Positions 24,880 to 33,968 of a DNA stretch of 64,000 bases are shown here, in pieces. Numbering within the stretch: position 1 is the first letter of the stretch; every line of letters begins with the position of its first letter. Both the position numbers and the translations under genes were made by a program. This DNA is from Kyrpidia tusciae DSM 2912 (GTDB taxonomy: Bacteria > Bacillota > Bacilli > Kyrpidiales > Kyrpidiaceae): positions 1,612,001-1,676,000 of the forward strand of contig NC_014098.1 in NCBI RefSeq assembly GCF_000092905.1, in the 5' to 3' direction. The notes beneath the pieces are model-generated. The model saw nothing but the letters and a program-made list of their open reading frames with translations, was not told where the DNA came from and ran no database searches.

Positions 24880-27519
24880 ATGTCTTACACCCCGATGATG
24901 CAACAGTACCTGGACGTCAAAGGCCGTTGTCCGGACGCCTTGCTGATGTTTCGCCTGGGGGATTTTTATGAATTATTTTTTGAAGATGCGGAAATTGCCG
25001 CCCGGGAATTGGAGATCACATTGACCGGCCGGGACGCCGGGGGCGGTCGGCGGGTTCCCATGTGCGGCGTCCCGTACCACGCGGTGGACGGCTACATCGC
25101 CGCCCTGGTGGAGCGGGGCTATAAGGTGGCGATTTGCGATCAGATGGAGGATCCGGCCCTCGCCAAGGGATTGGTCCGGCGGGAGATCACACGGATCGTA
25201 ACGCCGGGAACCCTTCTGGAAGACCGGGGGAAGGAAGAGAAGGAGCAACGCCTCATTGGCGCTGTCATTCCCATTCCGGAAGGGTGGTCTGTCGCCTTTG
25301 CCGATCTCTCCACCGGGGACCGTTGGGCCGGGGCTGCCCACAGCATTGAGCAGGTGATGGATGATGGTCTCCGGTACCGACCCGCCGAATGGCTCATTCC
25401 CGAGGAAGCGGCTGGCGAGCTTTGGGTCACTCAGCTTAGCAAGTCAACGGAAGCGATTCTGACACATCGGGGCCGCGGGAAAAAAACGTTCACTCGGATG
25501 GAGAATGGGGGCTGGGACGACCTTCCGGAAGCCGGTGGGGAAGAGGCTCTTGCAGCCATCGCGTCGTACATCGAGGAGACCCAGCGGCGCCAGCTCGTTC
25601 ACTGGAAGCCGGTTCAACCCCTCCACGACGCCACCTACATGGCGGTGGACGCCTTTGCCCGGAGAAATCTGGAGTTGGTTCAAACGGTTCGGGAGGGACG
25701 GCGGACGGGGTCATTGTTGTGGCTGTTGGATGAGACGGTGACCGCCATGGGCGGTCGGCTCCTCCGGCAATGGCTGGAAAAGCCTTTAATCGACCCTGTC
25801 GCCATCGCCAGGCGCCAGGATGGCATCGAAGAGTTGGTCGGGGAGTGGATACGGAGAAATCAACTGCGCGAGGACCTTCGCCGCGTGTATGACCTTGAGC
25901 GGTTGCTGGGCCGGGTGAGCTATGGCAGCGCCGGGCCCCGGGATCTGCGCGCCGTGGCGCAAAGCTTGAGCCAGGCCCCAAAGCTGGCCGCCGGGCTGGC
26001 CGGCGCCGGATCCTCCATCTTGGCCGATATTGAGCGACGCCTGGATCCTTGTGAAGAAGTGCGGGATCTCCTGGACCGGGCCCTGGCCGACGACCCTCCA
26101 GCCACAGCGAAGGAACCGGGCGTCATCCGGGACGGGTTCTCTCCGGAACTGGATGAACTGCGCCGGGCATCCCGAGAGGGGCGGAGCTGGATCGCCGCCC
26201 TCGAACAGCAAGAGAGGGAGCGAACGGGGATCAAATCCCTCAAAATCGGCTACAATCGCGTATTCGGTTATTACATAGAAGTGACCAAAGCCAATCTCGC
26301 CCTGGTTCCACGGGAATATGAACGCCGTCAGACCTTGGCCGCCAGCGAGCGGTATGTGACCCCGGAATTGAAAGAGATGGAAAGCCGTATCCTCGATGCC
26401 CAGGAGCGGGCGGAGGCCATCGAGTACCAGTTGTTCGTGGAGCTGCGGAGCACCGTGGTGAAGGCGCTCCCCCGCCTCCAGCGTTTGGCCGGGGCGATGG
26501 CCGAATTGGACGTCCTTTGTGCTCTCGCCGAGGTGGCGGCAAAACGCCGATACACCCGTCCTGTTGTGGATGACAGTTCGGTCATTGAGATTCGCGGCGG
26601 CCGACACCCGGTGGTGGAGGCGGTCCTGCCCGATGGCACATTTGTGCCGAACGACACTTTTCTCGATGGCGACCATCGGCGGGTCGCCCTCATCACTGGC
26701 CCGAACATGGCGGGGAAAAGCACCTACATGCGCCAAGTGGCCCTGATCGTACTCCTCGCCCAAGTTGGGTCTTTCGTTCCCGCGGACTTTGCCCGGATTG
26801 GCATCGTCGACCGTCTCTTCACCCGAATCGGCGCAGCGGACGATCTGGTGGCGGGCCAAAGCACCTTTATGGTGGAGATGGTGGAGTTGGCGACCATCCT
26901 CCGAAACGCCACCCCCCGCAGCCTGATCATCCTCGATGAAATCGGTCGGGGAACCTCGACTTATGACGGGATGAGCATCGCCCGGGCGGCGGTGGAGTAT
27001 ATTCACGATCCCACCCGGGTGGGGGCGCGAACTTTGTTTGCGACCCATTATCACGAGCTGACCGGCCTCGCCGACGAACTACCAGGAGTCCATAATTTTT
27101 CCACAGAGGTCCGAGAGGATTCCGGGGGAATCGTATTCCTGCATCGTTTGGTGGACCGTCCTGCCGACCGCAGCTACGGCATTCACGTGGCCAGACTGGC
27201 GGGGCTTCCGGAAGACCTGTTGGAGCGGGCTGAAGCCATCCTCACAAGCATGGAGCGGGTACAACAGGGCCTCTCCCAGACGGCCGCGGCTTGTGTCGGG
27301 GGAGAAGGGGGCGGTGCTGACCGAGATCTGCCGAAAGTTCCACAGGAAACCGGGGGTCGATTCACTGCCGATGACGCGGAGCAGGGACTTGACGAGGCCC
27401 CCCTGCACCCGGTTCTCGAACGCCTCCGCAATGCCCGGGTTCTGGACATGACCCCGATTCAAGCCCTGCAAGAGCTCTACGAACTACACCTTTTGGTCCG
27501 GGAGGAGAACGAACCATGA
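24880..27519 (+). CDS. mutS: DNA mismatch repair protein MutS
   Basis: Mismatch sensor ATPase, 879 residues. The ATG at 24880 gives MSYTPMMQQYLDVK, the usual beginning, with AAGGAAG 10 nt upstream; a longer in-frame opening reaches back into ricA and is rejected. The mismatch-binding GDFYELF motif (F-x-E wedge) is near residues 27-33. The ABC-type ATPase domain has Walker A GPNMAGKST at 607-615, STFMVEM, the Walker B region LIILDEIGRGTSTYDG and ATHYHEL. It overlaps mutL by 4 bp (ATGA), so both repair proteins are coupled. Confidence 0.97.
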   Translation: MSYTPMMQQYLDVKGRCPDALLMFRLGDFYELFFEDAEIAARELEITLTGRDAGGGRRVPMCGVPYHAVDGYIAALVERGYKVAICDQMEDPALAKGLVRREITRIVTPGTLLEDRGKEEKEQRLIGAVIPIPEGWSVAFADLSTGDRWAGAAHSIEQVMDDGLRYRPAEWLIPEEAAGELWVTQLSKSTEAILTHRGRGKKTFTRMENGGWDDLPEAGGEEALAAIASYIEETQRRQLVHWKPVQPLHDATYMAVDAFARRNLELVQTVREGRRTGSLLWLLDETVTAMGGRLLRQWLEKPLIDPVAIARRQDGIEELVGEWIRRNQLREDLRRVYDLERLLGRVSYGSAGPRDLRAVAQSLSQAPKLAAGLAGAGSSILADIERRLDPCEEVRDLLDRALADDPPATAKEPGVIRDGFSPELDELRRASREGRSWIAALEQQERERTGIKSLKIGYNRVFGYYIEVTKANLALVPREYERRQTLAASERYVTPELKEMESRILDAQERAEAIEYQLFVELRSTVVKALPRLQRLAGAMAELDVLCALAEVAAKRRYTRPVVDDSSVIEIRGGRHPVVEAVLPDGTFVPNDTFLDGDHRRVALITGPNMAGKSTYMRQVALIVLLAQVGSFVPADFARIGIVDRLFTRIGAADDLVAGQSTFMVEMVELATILRNATPRSLIILDEIGRGTSTYDGMSIARAAVEYIHDPTRVGARTLFATHYHELTGLADELPGVHNFSTEVREDSGGIVFLHRLVDRPADRSYGIHVARLAGLPEDLLERAEAILTSMERVQQGLSQTAAACVGGEGGGADRDLPKVPQETGGRFTADDAEQGLDEAPLHPVLERLRNARVLDMTPIQALQELYELHLLVREENEP

Positions 27520-29501
27520 GCGCCATACATATTCTGGATCCCGGCCTGTCCAACCGCATCGCAGCCGGGGAGGTGGTGGAGCGTCCGGCCTCGGTGGTGA
27601 AAGAGCTCATCGAAAACAGTATCGATGCCCAGGCCACCCATATTCGCGTCGCCGTGGAGGAAGCGGGGATGAAAACCATTCGGGTGGTGGACGATGGCAC
27701 GGGCATGGATCGGGAAGACGCAGAGCTTGCTCTGCGGCGGCACGCCACCAGCAAAATCGCTTCAGAACGGGATTTGTTTCGCATTCGAACCCTGGGGTTT
27801 CGGGGGGAAGCCCTGCCCTCCATCGCCGCGGTCTCAAAACTGGTGCTGAAAACTCGTCGCCGGGAAGATGACGCCGGTACCGAAATTCGGGCGGAGGGGG
27901 GGACCATTGTCTCCACGGCCGAGGTCGGGATGGCGCCCGGAACGGATATTTTCGTCGAGGAGTTGTTTTTCAACACCCCCGCTCGGCTAAAATACATCAA
28001 GTCCCTGCACACGGAGGGCGCCCATGTGGTGGATGCGGTGACCCGGGCGGCCCTGGCCCACCCGGAAGTTGCTTTCACCCTTTCCGCCGATGGGCGACCT
28101 GTCGCGACAACCCCGGGGGACGGGCGATTGCTCCACGCCGTGGCGGCGCTGTACGGTCGGGATTTGGCGGAAAAATGTATCCCGGTGGAGGAGCGGGGCC
28201 TCGATTTGCGGGTCTGGGGGTTGGCGGGGTTACCCGAGATCCACCGGGCGGGCAGGGGGCACGTGATGTTTTTTGTCAATGGACGGCCGGTTCGCAACCC
28301 GGCGCTGACCCGAGCGGTGCTCGACGTCTACGCGGGAAGGCTCCCAATCCATCGAAACCCAGTGGTATTTCTTCATTTGGAGCTGGATCCCGGCCTCGTG
28401 GATCCCAATGTGCACCCGGCCAAACTGGATGTCCGTTTTAGTGAAGAAAGGGATGTGGCGGGGGCGGTGGAGAGGGCGCTGGGCCGGGTTCTGGACAGGG
28501 CCCGGGCCATTCCAGGTCTGCATTCGCCCACCGAAGGGCCGCGAGAAGGGCGCAATCCCCCTCCCCAAGGGCCAGATGCGGCTGCAGGCGATGCGGCGCA
28601 AAAAACTCAGAGAGGCTCCCGGGCGCAGACTCTCCGGGAGAGCCAGATGGCGTTTCGGTGGGACAGTCCCCCGGGAGGAGGGAGGTCCCCTGCGAGTCCG
28701 CTGGCCAGGCAGCGAACCCTGGAGGCCCTCGCCCCGATCACTGCTGAAGAACAACCCGAAGCTTCCGGGGAGCGAGGGGGGGAGACCGGATCTCGGAGCA
28801 GTCTTGGGCCAGAGGTCCCAGTGGATTCGGAAAGAACGGAAAGCAATAGGACAACGGAAGAGGCAGCGGCTGCGGTGGAGCTTGAAGGGGTTGGAACAGC
28901 GGTTGTCCGGCCCCGGGTTCCCGAATTGCGGGCGGTGGCCCAAGTGCTCAACCTGTACATCGTCGCCGAAGCGGAAAACTCTTTGTTTCTGATCGACCAG
29001 CACGCCGCCCACGAGAAGATTTTATACGAGCGGTTTTCACGCCAAATCACCCGGCGGGAAGTGGGCCCCATGCCGCTGTTGGTGCCCATCACGGTGGAAC
29101 TGAGTGTCGCCGAAATGCACCGGTTGGCCCCTCACCTCGATATGATGCAAGAGTACGGGCTGACCGCCGAGCCTTTCGGCGACAACGCCCTCGTGGTTCG
29201 GACGGTTCCCGACATCTGGGATGGCCAGGACATCACGGCTCTGACCCGGGAGTTTTTGACCGAGTGCGTCGAGCGGCCGATGGGACAAGATCCCCGAAAA
29301 CGCCTGGAGCAAGGAGTGATCACCCGGGCCTGCCGGGGAGCAGTAAAAGCTGGACAGCCATTGTCCATGCCGGAGATGCAGGCACTGTGCGACCAACTCC
29401 GGGAACTGGACAACCCCTTCTCCTGCCCCCACGGGCGGCCCACGATTCTGCAATGGACCCGACGGGACTTAGATCGACAATTCCAGCGGATTCAGCACTA
29501 G
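27516..29501 (+). CDS. mutL: DNA mismatch repair protein MutL
   Basis: GHKL ATPase with endonuclease activity, 661 residues. The N-terminal ATPase shows LIENSIDAQAT, DDGTGM, RHATSKI and GFRGEALPSI. A poorly conserved linker (~330-465, rich in P, G, E, Q) leads to the C-terminal dimerisation and endonuclease domain, whose metal motif DQHAAHEKILYE starts at D494. The endonuclease motif is expected in organisms without MutH. The C-terminal CPHGRPT motif completes the active site. Confidence 0.96.
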   Translation: MSAIHILDPGLSNRIAAGEVVERPASVVKELIENSIDAQATHIRVAVEEAGMKTIRVVDDGTGMDREDAELALRRHATSKIASERDLFRIRTLGFRGEALPSIAAVSKLVLKTRRREDDAGTEIRAEGGTIVSTAEVGMAPGTDIFVEELFFNTPARLKYIKSLHTEGAHVVDAVTRAALAHPEVAFTLSADGRPVATTPGDGRLLHAVAALYGRDLAEKCIPVEERGLDLRVWGLAGLPEIHRAGRGHVMFFVNGRPVRNPALTRAVLDVYAGRLPIHRNPVVFLHLELDPGLVDPNVHPAKLDVRFSEERDVAGAVERALGRVLDRARAIPGLHSPTEGPREGRNPPPQGPDAAAGDAAQKTQRGSRAQTLRESQMAFRWDSPPGGGRSPASPLARQRTLEALAPITAEEQPEASGERGGETGSRSSLGPEVPVDSERTESNRTTEEAAAAVELEGVGTAVVRPRVPELRAVAQVLNLYIVAEAENSLFLIDQHAAHEKILYERFSRQITRREVGPMPLLVPITVELSVAEMHRLAPHLDMMQEYGLTAEPFGDNALVVRTVPDIWDGQDITALTREFLTECVERPMGQDPRKRLEQGVITRACRGAVKAGQPLSMPEMQALCDQLRELDNPFSCPHGRPTILQWTRRDLDRQFQRIQH

Positions 29502-29513
29502 GGGAGGGGGACC

Positions 29514-30317
29514 ATGACGGCTGATCTTCGCGGGGTTGTGACCACCGCCGCCCGGCCAGACCCCGAACTCCTTCACCGGGCCGGGGAAATCGCCCGCCGT
29601 CTGGGGCTGCCTTTGGTGTCCCGGGACCGCCGCAAACTTGACGAGATTTTGGCGGAATACGCGGCATCGTTTTCCGCCGTGGCAACCCGGGAGGGTACAT
29701 TCCTGTATGCGGACGGCCGGCAGTATCGCTATCATCCCGGAATGGCGGTGGTGCGCCTCCGTCAGGTAATACGCGGGCATCCCGACCCCCTTCTCGAAGT
29801 GGGGGAGGTTCGGCCCGGAGATCGGGTGGTGGATGCCACCCTGGGCCTCGGGGCGGACGCCATCGTGCTCAGCCACGCGGTGGGCCCGGAAGGGCGAGTC
29901 GTGGGCGTGGAGGACCGGCCGGTGGTGGCATTGTTCGTGGAGGAGGGTTTGAGCACATACGCCTATCCGGCACTTCCGGAGCTCGAGGCGGCCATGCGAC
30001 GCGTTGAGGTGGTGTGGGGGGATCACGTCGATTATCTGCGCCGGCTTCCCGACCGGTCTGTGGACCTGGTGTATTTTGATCCCATGTTTCGCAAAACGAT
30101 CCCCGCCTCCCGGGGGATCGATGCTTTGCGGGTGTTCGGGGATCCGTCCGCTCTCCGCTTTGAAGCGGTGAAGGAGGCGGTGCGCGTGGCCCGTCGGCGG
30201 GTGGTGTTGAAAGATCGCCGGGATGGCGGAGAAATCGATCGCCTCGGATTTCGGCCGGTTCCAAAAGGCTCGGGTAGGATCCAGTTCGGTGTGATCGATG
30301 TGGGGGGTGGAAAATGA
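29514..30317 (+). CDS. Class I SAM-dependent methyltransferase
   Basis: The 267-residue protein has a Rossmann methyltransferase domain: VVDATLGLGADAIVLS is motif I, GVED is the acidic strand-2 end, and VDLVYFDPMFRKT is the catalytic-loop region. The DPMFR pattern resembles RsmJ-like rRNA methyltransferases (DPMY in E. coli), but overall similarity cannot be judged here, so the substrate is left open. It lies 12 bp after mutL and overlaps miaA by 4 bp, which puts it among nucleic-acid modification genes. Confidence 0.8.
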   Translation: MTADLRGVVTTAARPDPELLHRAGEIARRLGLPLVSRDRRKLDEILAEYAASFSAVATREGTFLYADGRQYRYHPGMAVVRLRQVIRGHPDPLLEVGEVRPGDRVVDATLGLGADAIVLSHAVGPEGRVVGVEDRPVVALFVEEGLSTYAYPALPELEAAMRRVEVVWGDHVDYLRRLPDRSVDLVYFDPMFRKTIPASRGIDALRVFGDPSALRFEAVKEAVRVARRRVVLKDRRDGGEIDRLGFRPVPKGSGRIQFGVIDVGGGK

Positions 30318-31249
30318 ATCCGGTTCTGTTTATTGTCGGACCGACGGCCACGGGCAAATCGGACGTAGCCATCCGGGTGGCCAAACAGATTGGAGGGGAG
30401 ATCATCTCCGCGGACTCCATGCAGATCTATCGAGGTATGGACATCGGCACGGCGAAAATCCCCCCCGAGCAGCGGCAGGGGGTTCCCCATCATCTGATCG
30501 ACGTGGTGGATCCGGATACGCCCTTCACCGTCGTGGACTATCAGAGGCTGGCCCTTGAAACGATTGAGAACGTGTCTCAGCGCGGAAGGTGGGCGATTGT
30601 GGTGGGGGGGACGGGATTATATGTGAAAAGTCTCACCCACGGGCTGGATTTTTCCCCGGCAGGAGAGGACCCGGGGTATCGACAAGAACTGCGAGCCCGG
30701 GCTGCCCGGGAAGGTCCCGAGGTCCTGCACCGACTTTTGGCCGAGGTGGACCCGGAGACCGCCCGCCGTCTTCATCCCCACGATGTTCGGCGGATCATCC
30801 GGGCTTTGGAAATCCACCATCTGACGGGGCTGCCCATGTCCCGCGCGGCGGGGCGTCGGGGCTCCCTCATCCCCTTTCTCATGTTCGGCCTCACCATGGA
30901 GCGCGAAGCCCTGTATCGGCGGATCAATGACCGCGTGATTCAAATGATCAAACAGGGTTGGATTCAAGAAGTTCAGAGGCTTCTGGAGCGCGGATATTCC
31001 CGGAACTTGACTTCGATGCAGGCCATCGGATACAAGGAATTGGGCGATTATCTTGCCGGTGAAATGGCCCTGGACGAGGCGATCGAGAGGATTCAACGCG
31101 GAACCCGGCGGTACGCGAAGCGACAGTGGAGTTGGTTTCGGGCCCAGCCGGTTCACCAGTGGCTGGACGTTGGAGGGATATCCTTGGAGGAGGCCGGTCG
31201 GAAAATCGCAGAAGCTGTAGGAGGGCGGAAGGGATTTCGTAAGGCGTAA
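30314..31249 (+). CDS. miaA: tRNA dimethylallyltransferase MiaA
   Basis: Transfers dimethylallyl to A37 of tRNAs, providing the substrate for MiaB. The 311-residue protein has P-loop GPTATGKSDVA at residues ~9-19, the ISADSMQIYRGMDIGTAK motif, HHLIDVVDP, VGGTGLYVKSL, and the C-terminal ATRRYAKRQ-like segment (RGTRRYAKRQWSWF). It overlaps the methyltransferase gene at its start codon. Confidence 0.96.
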   Translation: MNPVLFIVGPTATGKSDVAIRVAKQIGGEIISADSMQIYRGMDIGTAKIPPEQRQGVPHHLIDVVDPDTPFTVVDYQRLALETIENVSQRGRWAIVVGGTGLYVKSLTHGLDFSPAGEDPGYRQELRARAAREGPEVLHRLLAEVDPETARRLHPHDVRRIIRALEIHHLTGLPMSRAAGRRGSLIPFLMFGLTMEREALYRRINDRVIQMIKQGWIQEVQRLLERGYSRNLTSMQAIGYKELGDYLAGEMALDEAIERIQRGTRRYAKRQWSWFRAQPVHQWLDVGGISLEEAGRKIAEAVGGRKGFRKA

Positions 31250-31291
31250 CGAATACATTAGGAAAAGATGGGTTAGAGAGGGGCCGTGTAG

Positions 31292-31576
31292 GTGAACAAA
31301 CAAACAATGAACATTCAGGACACGTTCTTAAACCAATTGCGCAAAGACAACATCCCGGTGACGGTGTATCTGGTGAACGGCTTTCAAATCCGCGGCGTGA
31401 TCCGGGCATTCGACAATTTTACCATTGTGGTGGAATCGGAAGGCAAGCAGATGATGGTGTATAAGCACGCCATCTCGACGTTCACCCCCCAGAAGGCGGT
31501 GTCCTTGCACCCATCCGCCCAGACCGGGGGAGACGAACGGCGCGACGTCCCTCCGACCGACGCTTCCCGATCGTGA
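31292..31576 (+). CDS. hfq: RNA chaperone Hfq
   Basis: Sm-like RNA-binding protein, 94 residues, usual Firmicute size plus a short polar tail. The Sm1 motif ([21 protein letters not shown]) and Sm2 motif (VYKHAIST) are both present. A GTG start at 31292 is used. The miaA-hfq order is widespread. The last bases overlap an in-frame GTG of the next gene, but the better start of that gene is 30 bp further on. Confidence 0.95.
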   Translation: MNKQTMNIQDTFLNQLRKDNIPVTVYLVNGFQIRGVIRAFDNFTIVVESEGKQMMVYKHAISTFTPQKAVSLHPSAQTGGDERRDVPPTDASRS

Positions 31577-31602
31577 CTTGCAGAGAGGTGGGAGGGATTC
31601 GC

Positions 31603-33213
31603 ATGCAGTTTGATCCTCATGATCATCCCCACCCCTCTCGGCGAGTGGCCATTTATGCCCGGCGGGGAATGGTGGCGACCTCCCAACCTCTGGCTGCCCA
31701 GGCGGGACTCGACATGCTCCGGCGGGGCGGCAATGCGGTGGATGCGGCCATCGCCACCGCCATCGCACTGACTGTCGTGGAGCCGACATCGAACGGGATC
31801 GGAGGGGACGCCTTCTCGTTGGTCTGGAGCGGCGGCCGCCTTCACGGGCTGAACGCCAGCGGCCCGGCTCCCCGCCGCTTGACCATCGCTGAATTGGAAA
31901 GCCGGGGCATTCGAGACAAGATGCCCGAGGTGGGTTTTGCGCCGGTCACCGTCCCCGGCGCCCCCGCAGCCTGGGCGGAGCTGTCCAAGCGATTTGGCCG
32001 CCTGTCGTTCGCTGCGTTGTTTGAACCCGCCATTGAACTGGCTCAGGCCGGATACCCGGTCTCTCCGGTGACAGGGAGGGCATGGGAAGCCGCGTATCGC
32101 CGATACGAACGGGAACTTACCGGACCGGAGTTTTCCGCATGGTTCAGCACCTTTGCCCCGGAGGGAAGGGCCCCTCGAGTTGGCGAGATTTGGCGGTCGC
32201 CAGATCACGCCGAAACTTTGCGCAAGATCGCCGAGAGCGGGGCCGAGGCTTTTTATCGGGGGGAGTTGGCCGAGCGGATCGACCGATTTTCTCGGGAGTA
32301 CGGAGGGTTCATCCGATTGGAAGACTTGGCGGCATTCCGCCCGGAGTGGGTGGATCCCATCCATGTGGATTACCGGGGTTACGATGTGTGGGAGATTCCG
32401 CCCAACGGCCATGGCCTGGTGGCCCTTATGGCCCTGAATTTGCTCAAATGCTTTGACCTGTCCGGTCGCAGCCCCGCAGATCGATACCATATCGAGATTG
32501 AGGCAATCAAGCTGGCCTTTGCGGATGGCCGGCATTATATCGCCGATCCTCGGTTTATGTCCGCCCGAGTAGAGGATCTGCTCTCGGAGGGATATGCTGA
32601 AGAGCGCCGTCGGTTGATCGGGGAATCGGCCGCTCTTCCGAACCCGGGTCGGCCGCAGGCCGGCGGGACGGTGTATCTTTGCGCGGCCGATGGCGAAGGC
32701 AACATGGTTTCTTACATTCAGAGCAATTATCAGGGGTTCGGATCGGGGCTGGTGGTGCCCGGGACAGGCATTGCCCTTCACAACCGCGGGGCGAACTTTT
32801 CCTTGGATTCTGCCCACGTCAACGCCTTGGCGCCGGGGAAGAGGCCCTATCATACCATTATCCCGGGATTTTTGACCAAGGCCGGCCAAGCGGTCGGTCC
32901 CTTTGGGGTCATGGGTGCGTTCATGCAACCCCAGGGTCACGTCCAGGTATTGGTCAACATGATCGATCTCCGTCTCAATCCTCAAGCGGCCCTGGATGCT
33001 CCCCGGTGGCAGTGGCTCGAGGGACGCAAGGTTGCCGCCGAATACGGAATCCCTCCCCATGTGTTGGAATCTCTGTCTCGCCGGGGACACGAAATGGCTT
33101 GGTCGGCGGATACCGGCTCGTTTGGCCGGGGCCAGATCATCTGGCGCCTCGACAACGGCGTCCTTGTCGGTGGGACGGAACCCCGGGCTGACGGTCAAGT
33201 AGCGGCGTGGTGA
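31603..33213 (+). CDS. Gamma-glutamyltransferase family protein (YwrD-like)
   Basis: Ntn-hydrolase of 536 residues that should self-cleave before a threonine. Likely cleavage site is T356 in GGTVYLCAADGEGNMVS, followed by the family FGSGLVVPGTGIALHNRG. The usual TTH pair is reduced to GT-V, so processing should be checked. There is no signal peptide, which fits the cytoplasmic YwrD type rather than secreted GGT. The ATG at 31603 has GGGAGG 7 nt upstream; a GTG overlapping the hfq stop is less likely. Its natural substrate (glutathione or another gamma-glutamyl or cephalosporin-type compound) is unknown. Confidence 0.85.
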   Translation: MQFDPHDHPHPSRRVAIYARRGMVATSQPLAAQAGLDMLRRGGNAVDAAIATAIALTVVEPTSNGIGGDAFSLVWSGGRLHGLNASGPAPRRLTIAELESRGIRDKMPEVGFAPVTVPGAPAAWAELSKRFGRLSFAALFEPAIELAQAGYPVSPVTGRAWEAAYRRYERELTGPEFSAWFSTFAPEGRAPRVGEIWRSPDHAETLRKIAESGAEAFYRGELAERIDRFSREYGGFIRLEDLAAFRPEWVDPIHVDYRGYDVWEIPPNGHGLVALMALNLLKCFDLSGRSPADRYHIEIEAIKLAFADGRHYIADPRFMSARVEDLLSEGYAEERRRLIGESAALPNPGRPQAGGTVYLCAADGEGNMVSYIQSNYQGFGSGLVVPGTGIALHNRGANFSLDSAHVNALAPGKRPYHTIIPGFLTKAGQAVGPFGVMGAFMQPQGHVQVLVNMIDLRLNPQAALDAPRWQWLEGRKVAAEYGIPPHVLESLSRRGHEMAWSADTGSFGRGQIIWRLDNGVLVGGTEPRADGQVAAW

Positions 33214-33376
33214 AGCAAGCGGGTTTGAAGGGGCATCCTTGTCTCATCCCGTCCGCTTTTTCTCCAAATCGACTGGCTTGCTCTGCCGTTCGAATCTTTG
33301 TGTGATCGCAAGCCCTCTTCGGTGCATGTAAAGCCAAGTACGGGATACAGGGAAAAGACGAGATCGCAAAAACATG

Positions 33377-33406
33377 TTGACGAAACTCCTTCTATTTTGA
33401 TATAAA
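33377..33406 (+). promoter_or_regulatory. Candidate sigma-A promoter for the catabolic island
   Basis: TTGACG (33377-33382) and TATAAA (33401-33406) are separated by 18 bp, just upstream of the DUF3870 gene. The region 33214-33376 is AT-richer than its surroundings and holds an imperfect hairpin ending in CCGCTTTTT near 33260, possibly a terminator for the preceding operon. Confidence 0.6.
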
Positions 33407-33438
33407 GAAATAAAGAAGAATGGTGAGAAAAGGGGGGT

Positions 33439-33801
33439 ATGTTTCGCAGAGTGCTGAATGAACCGACGGGGCCTTGGGCGGAAGAACACTACGTGTTCGC
33501 GGCGGGATTCGCTGAACTTCCGAAGGGGACAACGGCGTACGAAGCATACCGCATCGTATCGTTCGTGATGGTTGTGGACTCGCGAACGGACATCGTGGTT
33601 GACGCGGGGTTTTCTTTCGCTTTGCCCCTAACCGGGGAATTCGTCCGATCATTGGTGATCGGCGAGAACGTCCTCGATGGGCTCGACGCAATTCAGAAGA
33701 AAGTGCGAACCCGGTTTTTGGCGCCGGCTCAAGGCGCACTTCTCCAAGCGGTGCGCAGTGCCTTCGACCGGTACCGCGAAGGGAAAGTCCAGAAACAATA
33801 G
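33439..33801 (+). CDS. DUF3870 domain protein
   Basis: A 120-residue protein matching the pattern of DUF3870: an N-terminal strand region (YVFAAGFAELPKGTTAYE), VVDSRTDIVVDAGFSFALP, a GENVLDGLDAIQKKV helix and an Ala-rich C-terminal helix. The function of the family is unknown. It is the first gene of the catabolic island, 33 bp after a good promoter, and is followed by a structured spacer and an ABC transporter. It may be a small regulatory or enzyme-associated subunit, but nothing in the sequence decides this. Confidence 0.7.
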   Translation: MFRRVLNEPTGPWAEEHYVFAAGFAELPKGTTAYEAYRIVSFVMVVDSRTDIVVDAGFSFALPLTGEFVRSLVIGENVLDGLDAIQKKVRTRFLAPAQGALLQAVRSAFDRYREGKVQKQ

Positions 33802-33815
33802 AATTTTTGCTGGTT

Positions 33816-33917
33816 GTTTGCGGAGGCGGTGCATCGACGAGGTGCACGGTTTCGAAGAGCAAACAGGGCCCGGCTGATGATCCCGTAACGAGAAGGGGAT
33901 CGGTCGGGCCGTTGTCT
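33816..33917 (+). promoter_or_regulatory. Structured leader or attenuator upstream of the ABC transporter
   Basis: Two hairpins lie in the 167-bp gap. The first has GTTTGC (33816-33821) pairing with GCAAAC (33859-33864), with an inner GTGCA/TGCAC pair. The second pairs GGCCCG with CGGGCC and GATCCC with GGGATC around 33867-33910, followed by a T-rich stretch GTTGTCTTTT. This could be an intrinsic terminator or a regulatory leader. No known riboswitch consensus was recognised. Confidence 0.45.
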
Positions 33918-33968
33918 TTTATGTCGTTTTGAACTTGTTGTTTGGAATCCAACGGCGGAGGTGTACAC

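Noticed and set aside
31384-33198. 604-codon open frame on the minus strand over hfq and the gamma-glutamyltransferase gene
   Set aside because: Composition shadow of a real gene; low-complexity His/Gly/Arg-rich product.
33865-33900. Fluoride-riboswitch-like GGCTGATGA segment
   Set aside because: Only the 3' element is similar; the required 5' pairing and pseudoknot partner could not be found.
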